DNA of 6,265 bases, taken from contig JANXVS010000447.1 in assembly GCA_025351555.1 (NCBI GenBank), forward strand, positions 1-6,265, written 5' to 3'. The notes beneath the pieces were generated by a model, which saw nothing but the letters and a program-made list of their open reading frames with translations, was not told where the DNA came from and searched no databases. The translations under genes and the position numbers were made by a program. Shown here one piece after another: positions 1-5,842 of the stretch (position 1 is the stretch's first letter; every line of letters begins with the position of its first letter). The stretch comes from Pseudomonadota bacterium (GTDB taxonomy: Bacteria; Pseudomonadota; Gammaproteobacteria; Xanthomonadales; Rhodanobacteraceae).

Positions 1-1961
1 ATCGGCTGCGGCACGGCGGTGAGATCACCAATCAAGTCTTCAGTCAGTTGCGCGAGTTCGACCAGGACCCCAGGCACTCTGCTTTCGACTGCGGCAAGCA
101 CGCCGGCCATCACGTCCCCGGTGCTTCGCGCATGATCGGGCTTAAGGCGCACGAAGATATCGCCGTGATTCGGTTCGCCGAGTTCGCCGCCAAGGCCGGC
201 TCCGGTGCGGCGCGAATACGTTTGCACTTCGGCCTGCTCGAGCAAGATTGCCTCTACCTGCTTGAGCTCGCGCTCGGTCTCATCCAGCGAGGTGCCGGGC
301 AAAGTATAAAAATCCATCACGAAGCCGCCGTCGTCAGCGGCCGGCATGAAGCCGCTGGGCACCTTGGTATAAGCCAGCGCGCCGAGTAACAGCAGCGGCA
401 CCACGGCGACTGCGAGCAGGACGGGTTTGCGCACCAGGCGATCGAGCAGATTGGCGTGATGACGCGTGAGCCAGTCGTCGCGCTCGGTCGCCGGGTCGTG
501 CCACTGCTGGAAATCGACCCAGCGCCGTGCCAGCACCGGCACGATGAAGGCAGCGAACAAATACGAAACCACCAGCGTTGCGGTCATCGTCACCGCCAGC
601 GCCTTGGAAAATGCGCCGGTCACGCCGCCGAGGAAACTCAGTGGCAGAAACACGATCAGGGTGGCCAGGCTCGATCCGGTCAACGGCCGCAGGAATTCGC
701 GCGTCGCCGGCAACACTCCCACGTGCTTCGCGGAGCGGCGCGCGATGTGTTCGATGATCACGATCATGTCGTCGATGACGAGCCCCACCGCCGCGGCGAT
801 GCCGCCGAGCGTCATGATGTTGAAGCTCATACCGAGCACACTGAGTACGAGCAAGGCCGTCGCCAGCGCCGCCGGGACGACCAGAATCGCGATCAGCATG
901 ACGCGCAGGTTGCGCAGGAAAAACATCAGCACGAATCCCGCCAGCACCAGGCCGATCAGTACCGCATCGCGCACGCTCGCCGCCGAGTCGACGACAAGCA
1001 AGCTCTGGTCGTACCAGTTGGTGAGTTTCACCCCGGCCGGCAACTTGAAGCCGGCCAGGCGCTCGCGCACCTGTTGCGCGATCTGCACCGCGTTGCCGTC
1101 AGGCTGTTCGTAGACATTGAACAGCACGGCCGGCTTGCCATCAGCCACGACGCGTATCCATTGCGGCGTAGTGCCGGCCTGCACTTGGGCGACATCGCGC
1201 AGGCGCACGACGCCGGCGGCATCGCTGCGCACGACAAGCTGCTGCAATTGATCCAGCGCGTGCAGATCGCTGCTCGACAACACAAGATAAAGTTTGTCGT
1301 GATCCTGCACGCGGCCGACCGCCTGCAAGGCATTGCCGGCGGAAATCGCCGCCACCAGATCGTTCAAGCCCAGGCCGTACGTCGCCAATCGATGCGGATC
1401 GGCCAGCACCTGAACTTCATCGACCGCCCCACCCTGCACGCCGACACGCGCCAGACCGGGCACCGAGGCCAACCGCGGCACGATCTGGAATTGGGCTAGA
1501 TCATGCAGCGCGCTCGGCGTCAGCGTGGCGGACGTCAGTGCGTAGGAAATGATCGGGAACACTGTCGGGTCCATGCGCCGCACGCCGTATGCGGTTCCCG
1601 GCGGCAGCTTCGGCAGCACCTGAGCAATCGCCGCATCGACCAGCAAGGTCGTTGCGATCATGTCGCGGCCCCAGCCGAAGTCGATCGAAATCTGCGCCGC
1701 GCCACGCGAGGATGCCGAACGCACCTCGCGCACACCGGGCACTGAACGGATCGCCTCTTCGACGGGACGCGTCAACCCCAGCACCGTCTGAGCGGCGGGC
1801 CGATCGCCCGCGGACAGATCAACGACCACGCGCGGGAATGACACCTGCGGAAACAAACCGACCGGCAAGTTCAGCGCCGCGACCACGCCGGCGATAGCGA
1901 GCGCGGACGCCACAAACAGCAGCGAGCGCGAATGGCGCTCGACGATATCTACGAAATTCAT
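1..1961 (-). CDS. RND efflux permease, inner-membrane pump subunit (3' part cut off by window edge)
   Basis: Proton-driven pump of a tripartite RND efflux system; it would capture substrate in the periplasm or inner membrane and pass it to the adaptor and outer-membrane channel. Translating the minus strand from ATG 1961 gives 653 uninterrupted codons to the window edge, roughly 60% of the ~1,050 residues usual for the family. Visible in order: TM1 (about 14-32), a long periplasmic porter region (about 33-329), TM2-TM6 (about 330-505), TM7 (about 510-530) and the start of the second porter half. TM4 carries GLVIDDMIVIIEH with Asp397-Asp398, aligning with the AcrB Asp407-Asp408 proton relay, so the motif is of the HAE (drug/amphiphile) type and not the DGA of CzcA. 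The usual Asn of 'VEN' is His here. The start overlaps the adaptor stop by 4 nt (ATGA), and AAGGAA lies just upstream. Family certain, substrate unknown. Confidence 0.93.
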   Translation of the reverse strand, partial: MNFVDIVERHSRSLLFVASALAIAGVVAALNLPVGLFPQVSFPRVVVDLSAGDRPAAQTVLGLTRPVEEAIRSVPGVREVRSASSRGAAQISIDFGWGRDMIATTLLVDAAIAQVLPKLPPGTAYGVRRMDPTVFPIISYALTSATLTPSALHDLAQFQIVPRLASVPGLARVGVQGGAVDEVQVLADPHRLATYGLGLNDLVAAISAGNALQAVGRVQDHDKLYLVLSSSDLHALDQLQQLVVRSDAAGVVRLRDVAQVQAGTTPQWIRVVADGKPAVLFNVYEQPDGNAVQIAQQVRERLAGFKLPAGVKLTNWYDQSLLVVDSAASVRDAVLIGLVLAGFVLMFFLRNLRVMLIAILVVPAALATALLVLSVLGMSFNIMTLGGIAAAVGLVIDDMIVIIEHIARRSAKHVGVLPATREFLRPLTGSSLATLIVFLPLSFLGGVTGAFSKALAVTMTATLVVSYLFAAFIVPVLARRWVDFQQWHDPATERDDWLTRHHANLLDRLVRKPVLLAVAVVPLLLLGALAYTKVPSGFMPAADDGGFVMDFYTLPGTSLDETERELKQVEAILLEQAEVQTYSRRTGAGLGGELGEPNHGDIFVRLKPDHARSTGDVMAGVLAAVESRVPGVLVELAQLTEDLIGDLTAVPQP

Positions 1962-3007
1962 TGTTCCTTGCCGGCAGTTGCTGGCTGTTCGCGCACGCTC
2001 ATGCCGTTTTCAAGCTGGTAGTTGCCCTGCACCACCAGCGCGCGTTGTGGATCAAGCGGGCCATCGATCACGCTCGTTTCCGCATCGCTGCCGACGCGCT
2101 TGACGCTGACGCGCACGGCTTTTCCTTTGGCGATCTGGAACACATAGGCACCGTCCTCGTCGTCGAGCACCGCGTCGCGCGGTGCGAGCCAGCCGCTCAA
2201 GCGCCCGACCTCGATGTTGGCGCGGAACGCCTCACCCTGCAGCAGTTCGTCGCTCACCGCGACATCGGCATCGATCAAGCGCGTTTTCGGATTCAGCGCG
2301 CGGTCGATGCGCACGACCTTGCCTGCATGTGCGGTGACATCGCCCAGCGTTTCCACTTGTACACTTTGTCCCACATGCAGCCTCTGGCGCTGCGCCGGTT
2401 CGATGCCGACGGTCACCACCAGACCGCCGTTGCGCGTGAGCGTGAGCAGCGGCGCGCCGGCGGCGACGCGATCGCCCTGCGCGACCGGCACCGTGCTGAC
2501 GACACCGTCGAACGGCGCCGTCAACATCTGTTGCGGCTTGCTTCCGGTTTCGTGTTCGAGCGCATCCAGAGTCGCTTGCGCGTCGCTCAGCGCTTTGTCG
2601 GCCTGGGTTTTCTGATCGCGCGTGGCAAGTTGCTCGGCGAGCAGACGCGCGGTATGCGCCTGTTGCTCGCGTGCGAGCGCGAGCGCAGAAACGGCCTGTG
2701 CATGGGTGCTGGTGGCCGCAGCAGACAAATGAAATTCCATCAGCACCTGCCCGGTATGCACGGCCTCGCCGGGCGTCACCGCGATGCGCATCACCTGGCC
2801 TTCCGCCGGCACACTCAGGGTCATGCCGCCATTGATCGTCGGCACGGCACTGCCATAGGCGACCAGGGTATCGGCAATCTCGCCGCGCTGTGGCAGCTGG
2901 GTTTGCACGAGGACACTGCTTGCATCGGGCTTGGCATCGTCGGCGGCGAAGGCAGCGGAGAAAACCAGCAAGCCGGTCACGAAGCAAATGAGCTTGATCG
3001 GTTTCAT
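1958..3007 (-). CDS. RND efflux periplasmic adaptor (membrane fusion protein, HlyD/AcrA family)
   Basis: 349-residue periplasmic adaptor that would bridge the RND permease and the outer-membrane channel. The N-terminus is a Sec signal peptide (Lys3, Lys5, hydrophobic core 6-18, likely cleavage after AFA at 19-21). Two lipoyl half-motifs are visible: about 64-92 (VPAEGQVMRIAVTPGEAV) and about 159-190 (APFDGVVSTVPVAQGDRV). They flank a short Ala/Gln-rich helical hairpin (about 95-155). A beta-barrel region (about 195-270) and a membrane-proximal domain follow. The hairpin is short compared with AcrA. I see no His- or Met-rich metal-binding tail such as occurs in some Czc/Cus adaptors, so the sequence gives no direct support for metal transport. 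No lipobox, so a soluble or loosely attached form is likely. It begins 5 nt after the outer-membrane factor stop and overlaps the permease start, so the three genes are one transcription unit. The ribosome binding site is weak (GGA about 10 nt upstream), consistent with translational coupling. Confidence 0.93.
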   Translation of the reverse strand: MKPIKLICFVTGLLVFSAAFAADDAKPDASSVLVQTQLPQRGEIADTLVAYGSAVPTINGGMTLSVPAEGQVMRIAVTPGEAVHTGQVLMEFHLSAAATSTHAQAVSALALAREQQAHTARLLAEQLATRDQKTQADKALSDAQATLDALEHETGSKPQQMLTAPFDGVVSTVPVAQGDRVAAGAPLLTLTRNGGLVVTVGIEPAQRQRLHVGQSVQVETLGDVTAHAGKVVRIDRALNPKTRLIDADVAVSDELLQGEAFRANIEVGRLSGWLAPRDAVLDDEDGAYVFQIAKGKAVRVSVKRVGSDAETSVIDGPLDPQRALVVQGNYQLENGMSVREQPATAGKEQ

Positions 3008-3012
3008 CGTAT

Positions 3013-4353
3013 CTATTCCATGTCGGGCAAGGTCGCCGGCGGCATGCCGGCACCCATCAAGGTGGCGATCGCGACCTGTTGTTCGAGCAGGGTCGATTCC
3101 AAGGCGAGAATATCCTGCTGCCTGGCATTGCGTGTGGTCACCAGGTCGACGTAACTGCGGGCGTCCAGATCGCCGTTGCTGAAGGCTTTTTGCGCATTGG
3201 CAGCGATGGGCGCCATGCCGGCGAGCAAGACGCGTTTCGCGGCAAGCTGGCGCTGCAAGGTCTGCCGATCGGCAAGCAGCGCCTGCACTTCGCTGGTGGC
3301 TGCGATCAGACGCGCTTCAAATTCAGCATGCAGTTGTTCGCGCGTCGCCCGTTCCTGCGCGATGTTGCCCTGATTGCGATCGAACAACGGCAAGTCCAGA
3401 GTGATCTGCGGCCCGAACGTGCGCACGTCGCTGGTGTCGCGGCCGCCGCTGAATCCAAACGTGAGCGCGGGAAACTGGGCGAGGATCGCGCCGCGCACCT
3501 TGTCTTCCTGCGCGCGATAGCCCAGCTGCAAGGCGATCAGATCCGGGCGACGATCCGCCAGATCCGCCAACCCGGCGCGCACCGCGTCGGCATCGAGAGT
3601 TTGCAGATCGATGCGGTCGTCCAGTTCGATCGGAACTTCCGGAGCCAGCCCGAGCAGAATCGCCAGATCACGTCGGCGCGTAGCCTGCGCACGCGCGAAA
3701 TCATCAAGCTGTTTCTGCGCGTCTGCGCCGGCGGCAAGCTCAGGCGCAAACGCCACCAAGGTCGTATCCGCTTGCGCGAGCGCGCGACGATCGCGTTCGA
3801 GCTGCTCATTCCACAGCGTGGAATTGCTGTGCAATAGATCGAGTTGCCTGGCGCCTTCGATGATATCCACTGCCTGCAGGCGCGCCTTGGCCAAGGTCTG
3901 CCATTCCTGCCACAGCAGATCCACGTCGACAGCCTGCGCCGAATGCCGCGCCGCGCCGCGCTTGGACGACAATGTCACGAGTGCCTTCAAATCCTGCGTC
4001 AGACCTGCGGCCAGCGCATCGACCGTACCGGGCCCGCTGAGCAGAAACCCGTCGCTGGCGGTCAACACCGGATTGGGCAGGATGCCTGCGCTGCGCAATT
4101 GTGCCTGCGCCACGCCGCGCCGGCTGCGCGCGGCGACCAGCTGCGGATTGTTGTCCAGCGCTAGGCGTTCGACGTCGGCAATAGTCAAATGCGCAGGCAG
4201 CGCGGTGTCGCTGTGCAATTCGCTGGTTTGCTGCTTCGCCGTGGCGTGGGTATCGAGCGGTAGCGGCGTATAGGTTGCGCACGCGCCGAGCGCCGCGCAT
4301 ACACCGACGAAGGCGATACGCGGACTCACGACATGGGTTGGCACGGCAGACAT
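3013..4353 (-). CDS. Outer-membrane factor lipoprotein of RND efflux system (TolC/CzcC-like)
   Basis: Trimeric outer-membrane channel subunit of the pump. I place the start at ATG 4353 (446 residues) because it gives a clean lipoprotein signal peptide with lipobox Leu22-Gly-Ala-Cys25. The frame stays open back to an ATG at 4500, but the extra 49 residues would bury the signal. Two outer-membrane efflux (OEP) repeats are visible: the first begins near residue 56 (LTIADVERLALDNNPQ) and ends near LLGLAP (about 233-238). The second contains RRPDL (268-272) followed by the typical GYRAQEDKVRGA stretch, then LPLFDRNQGNI (about 321-331), and long amphipathic helices to the C-terminus. Length and layout are normal for the family. 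It is the first gene of the operon. I see no strong Shine-Dalgarno (upstream reads GTTTCCCGGTC) and no convincing promoter for it. Substrate cannot be read from this subunit. Confidence 0.9.
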   Translation of the reverse strand: MSAVPTHVVSPRIAFVGVCAALGACATYTPLPLDTHATAKQQTSELHSDTALPAHLTIADVERLALDNNPQLVAARSRRGVAQAQLRSAGILPNPVLTASDGFLLSGPGTVDALAAGLTQDLKALVTLSSKRGAARHSAQAVDVDLLWQEWQTLAKARLQAVDIIEGARQLDLLHSNSTLWNEQLERDRRALAQADTTLVAFAPELAAGADAQKQLDDFARAQATRRRDLAILLGLAPEVPIELDDRIDLQTLDADAVRAGLADLADRRPDLIALQLGYRAQEDKVRGAILAQFPALTFGFSGGRDTSDVRTFGPQITLDLPLFDRNQGNIAQERATREQLHAEFEARLIAATSEVQALLADRQTLQRQLAAKRVLLAGMAPIAANAQKAFSNGDLDARSYVDLVTTRNARQQDILALESTLLEQQVAIATLMGAGMPPATLPDME

Positions 4354-4577
4354 GACCGGGAAACATACACTGGCGGCAACCTGCTGATCCAGTTGTTTGC
4401 GAATAACGTGGGCCAGCGACGCCACATTATTCACCCGGCGTGCATATTCGCTGCGTGCCGAGTGCATGCGCCGGCCCGCCGAGCTTCCCTCATTCCCCAC
4501 CGGATTAGTTCAACGCTCCGTCAGTTTTCCCTTCGCTCTCCGGGAGCACATGCTTCAGCCAGCGGGTGGTCGAATGG

Positions 4578-4606
4578 TTGTCGTGAATCTCATAATGAGA
4601 TATAGT
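4578..4606 (+). promoter_or_regulatory. sigma70-type promoter of the higBA operon
   Basis: A -35 box TTGTCG at 4578-4583 (4/6 to consensus) and a -10 box TATAGT at 4601-4606 (5/6) are separated by exactly 17 nt. Counting from the -10 box puts +1 at G4613, the first base of the GTG start proposed for higB. An alternative -10-like CATAAT at 4591-4596 has no acceptable -35 partner. Prediction from sequence only. Confidence 0.6.
4587..4601. promoter_or_regulatory. 15-bp perfect inverted repeat, probable HigA/HigBA operator
   Basis: ATCTCAT and ATGAGAT are perfect reverse complements around one central A (4594). The repeat occupies 15 of the 16 bases from 4587 to 4602, fills most of the -35/-10 spacer and touches the first base of the -10 box. 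Binding there would block RNA polymerase. HigA antitoxins are known to repress their own operons through palindromes overlapping the promoter, so HigA is the natural candidate ligand; that assignment is inference. Confidence 0.6.
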
Positions 4607-4612
4607 CGGTTT

Positions 4613-4897
4613 GTGCGAGTAATCTCGAACAAGCAGCTCGTCGATTTCGCACTACGTCACGTCGATGCCGCCACCCCGCTGCAGTTGTGGCGGAAAATTG
4701 TGGAAACGACGCATTTTGCTCACTTTACGGCGTTGCGCTCGTCATTCAATGCGGTTGATCGCGTCGGCAACTACTACGTATTCGACATCGGCGGCAACAA
4801 GTTTCGATTGGTTGCCGCGATTCATTTCAATCGACAGATGCTGTTTGTACGCCACATCTTCACGCACACGGAATACGACCGCTGGAGGCCAGAATGA
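4613..4897 (+). CDS. higB: HigB-type toxin (ribosome-dependent mRNA interferase) of a type II toxin-antitoxin pair
   Basis: 94-residue toxin of the HigB family (RelE-like fold), expected to cleave mRNA on the ribosome when not bound by its antitoxin. The recognisable core is GNYYVFDIGGNKFRLVA (about 52-68), then IHFNR (70-74) and RHIFTHTEYDRW (80-91), the conserved C-terminal block of the family. The N-terminus VRVISNKQLVDF also matches relatives that begin M-R/H-x-I-S/T. I chose GTG 4613 for three reasons: family alignment begins there, the open frame further left has no similarity to the family, and the in-frame ATG at 4595 lies inside the promoter and operator. No Shine-Dalgarno precedes the GTG, and predicted +1 is the same base, so translation may be leaderless. 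The stop overlaps higA by 4 nt (ATGA at 4894-4897). Toxin before antitoxin is the normal order for higBA. Confidence 0.88.
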   Translation: MRVISNKQLVDFALRHVDAATPLQLWRKIVETTHFAHFTALRSSFNAVDRVGNYYVFDIGGNKFRLVAAIHFNRQMLFVRHIFTHTEYDRWRPE

Positions 4898-5301
4898 ACG
4901 CACAACTTCGCGAGGTGACGCGGCACTTTTCGGCACTGAGCGCACTCGTACCCTTGCGTCCGATCCGCACGGCAGGCGACTATAAAGCGGCCGTGCGCGT
5001 CATGGATGAATTGCTCGATGCCGGCGCCGCAGACGAACGCCACGCACTGGCCGATCTGGCCGCCACGCTCGGCGAACTGATCGGCGATTACGATGCGCAA
5101 CATCACGCGTTGCCGGAGGCTTCGGGCGCTGAAGTGTTGCGATTCCTGATGCAGCAACACGAACTGCGACAATCCGATCTTCCGGAAATCGGCAGTCAGG
5201 GCGTGCTATCGGAAATACTCAACGGCAAGCGCGAATTGAACGCGCGCCAAATCCGCGCGTTGGCGAAACGGTTTCAGGCGGGGCCAAACGCTTTCTTGTA
5301 G
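4894..5301 (+). CDS. higA: HigA-type antitoxin with C-terminal helix-turn-helix
   Basis: 135-residue antitoxin partner of the upstream toxin; it should neutralise HigB and repress the operon. The C-terminal half (about 79-133) is an XRE-like helix-turn-helix with LMQQHELRQSDLPEIGS, then VLSEILNGKRELNARQI and ALAKRF, closely resembling the same segment of E. coli HigA (LSDLPEIGS, LSGKRKL, LATRF). The N-terminal half (about 20-70) is helical, including RPIRTAGDYKAAVRVMDELL, as in that subgroup. Unlike its toxin it has a strong ribosome binding site, GGAGG at 4884-4888, five nt before ATG 4894, inside the end of higB. This would favour antitoxin synthesis over toxin synthesis, which has none. 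It ends only 9 nt before the truncated tRNA-Leu remnant, and I see no clear terminator between them. Confidence 0.9.
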   Translation: MNAQLREVTRHFSALSALVPLRPIRTAGDYKAAVRVMDELLDAGAADERHALADLAATLGELIGDYDAQHHALPEASGAEVLRFLMQQHELRQSDLPEIGSQGVLSEILNGKRELNARQIRALAKRFQAGPNAFL

Positions 5302-5310
5302 TCACTCTCT

Positions 5311-5368
5311 TGGTGCCCGGGGCCGGAATCGAACCGGCATGGGGTCGCCCCCGAGGGATTTTAAGTCC
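5311..5368 (-). tRNA. tRNA-Leu(UAA) 3' fragment, truncated; probable attachment site of an integrative element
   Basis: Not a working tRNA: only the 3' portion is present. Read on the minus strand from the right: the 5' anticodon-stem bases GGA, the anticodon loop CUUAAAA with anticodon UAA (5361-5363), the 3' anticodon stem TCCCT (5354-5358), a long class II variable arm with GGGG/CCCC stem (5339-5353), the T arm GCCGG-TTCGATT-CCGGC (5322-5338), the 3' acceptor strand CCCGGGC (5315-5321), discriminator A and encoded CCA (5311-5313). No D arm or matching 5' acceptor strand (GCCCGGG...TGG) follows to the right. The 5' stem would read ACGGA, giving a C:C mismatch at the second pair, so tRNA identity probably ends at 5368. 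Site-specific integrases commonly use the 3' half of tRNA genes and leave such a displaced fragment at the distal junction. Confidence 0.75.
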
Positions 5369-5842
5369 GTTGCAACAAGCTCGAAAATCAATGACTTGCC
5401 GGTTTTCATTTTACGGGACGCGCGCCTTTAAGTACAGGATTTTCCAGAAGTACTTCACGTAGTATTACGGGTCGAGATGGCGGCACACATTGCCAAATCA
5501 TCCGAGTTGTTTTCCACAGAGACGCGCAGTTCGAGGGCAAAGTTTCGGGTGCGGTCCACATCATCGGCAACCCTACCCCCCTTTTTTTCAACGCTTGAAA
5601 CGCAATATTGCAACAGGTTGGCCGAGAAATTTTTTTGGGTTTTTTGAGATGCGTCGTTTTTTTGAGCGAAATATGTGCTTCATTGAGCGGAGCAGGTGAA
5701 GTATGCCCGATGATGTCATCGGGGGCACCCTGACTCGGTTATCGCTCTTGGTGCCGTCTTATGGGCGGCTGGACGGCCCCACGCGTTCGGCGCACAATCG
5801 TTTGCAGTCGGGCGCTGCGGCATGCCCTGACTCGTCGGGGTA
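5369..5842. other. 474-base AT-richer stretch without a convincing gene
   Basis: Lies between the tRNA-Leu remnant and the exported-protein gene and differs visibly in composition from the genes to the left, especially 5370-5700. It contains T7 tracts at 5582-5588, 5630-5636 and 5657-5663 and T6 at 5640-5645. A 6-bp inverted repeat TTTCAA-CGC-TTGAAA (5586-5600) is followed almost directly by the palindrome GCAATATTGC (5602-5611). An 8-bp dyad sits at 5706-5723. No frame shows family motifs. The longest interesting one is a minus-strand frame of 74 sense codons (5458-5679, stop at 5455-5457) with no good start. A weak promoter-like pair for the next gene, TGGACG (5770-5775) and CACAAT (5793-5798) at 17 nt, is only 4/6 in each box. 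Best read as the end of an integrated element or degraded DNA. Confidence 0.5.
5706..5723. repeat. 8-bp perfect dyad (possible operator or hairpin)
   Basis: CCCGATGA at 5706-5713 is the exact reverse complement of TCATCGGG at 5716-5723, with TG between them; flanking TG (5704-5705) and CA (5726-5727) can also pair across a GG bulge. The loop is too tight for a typical RNA hairpin and no T run follows, so a rho-independent terminator is unlikely. A protein-binding dyad about 120 bases upstream of the exported-protein gene is possible. Confidence 0.35.

Noticed and set aside
456..1499. Long plus-strand open frame opposite the permease gene
   Set aside because: Rich in His, Arg and Gln with no family features; it is the antisense shadow of a GC-rich gene whose minus-strand translation matches RND permeases throughout.
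1961..3154. 397-codon plus-strand open frame across the adaptor gene
   Set aside because: The minus strand encodes a clear adaptor with signal peptide and lipoyl motifs; the plus frame has low-complexity composition and crosses a gene boundary.
3079..4273. Overlapping plus-strand frames opposite the outer-membrane factor gene
   Set aside because: Antisense shadows; the TolC-family motifs are all on the minus strand.
4354..4500. 49-residue N-terminal extension of the outer-membrane factor to ATG 4500
   Set aside because: It would place the lipoprotein signal peptide internally; ATG 4353 gives a standard lipobox position.
4397..4612. Extension of the higB frame to an ATG at 4397, or to ATG 4595
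   Set aside because: The extra residues do not fit the HigB family, and the region holds the promoter and operator; the GTG at 4613 matches the family N-terminus.
5339..5353. GGGG-TCG-CCCC hairpin as a terminator for higA
   Set aside because: It is the variable arm of the tRNA-Leu remnant; the stem is short and its position is explained by the tRNA fold.
5406..5591. 61-codon minus-strand frame beginning MKKRGVG
   Set aside because: No recognisable features; it competes with a better-looking overlapping frame and has no ribosome binding site.
5490..5699. 69-codon plus-strand frame in the AT-rich stretch
   Set aside because: Phe- and Arg-rich translation produced by T tracts, no family features and no ribosome binding site.
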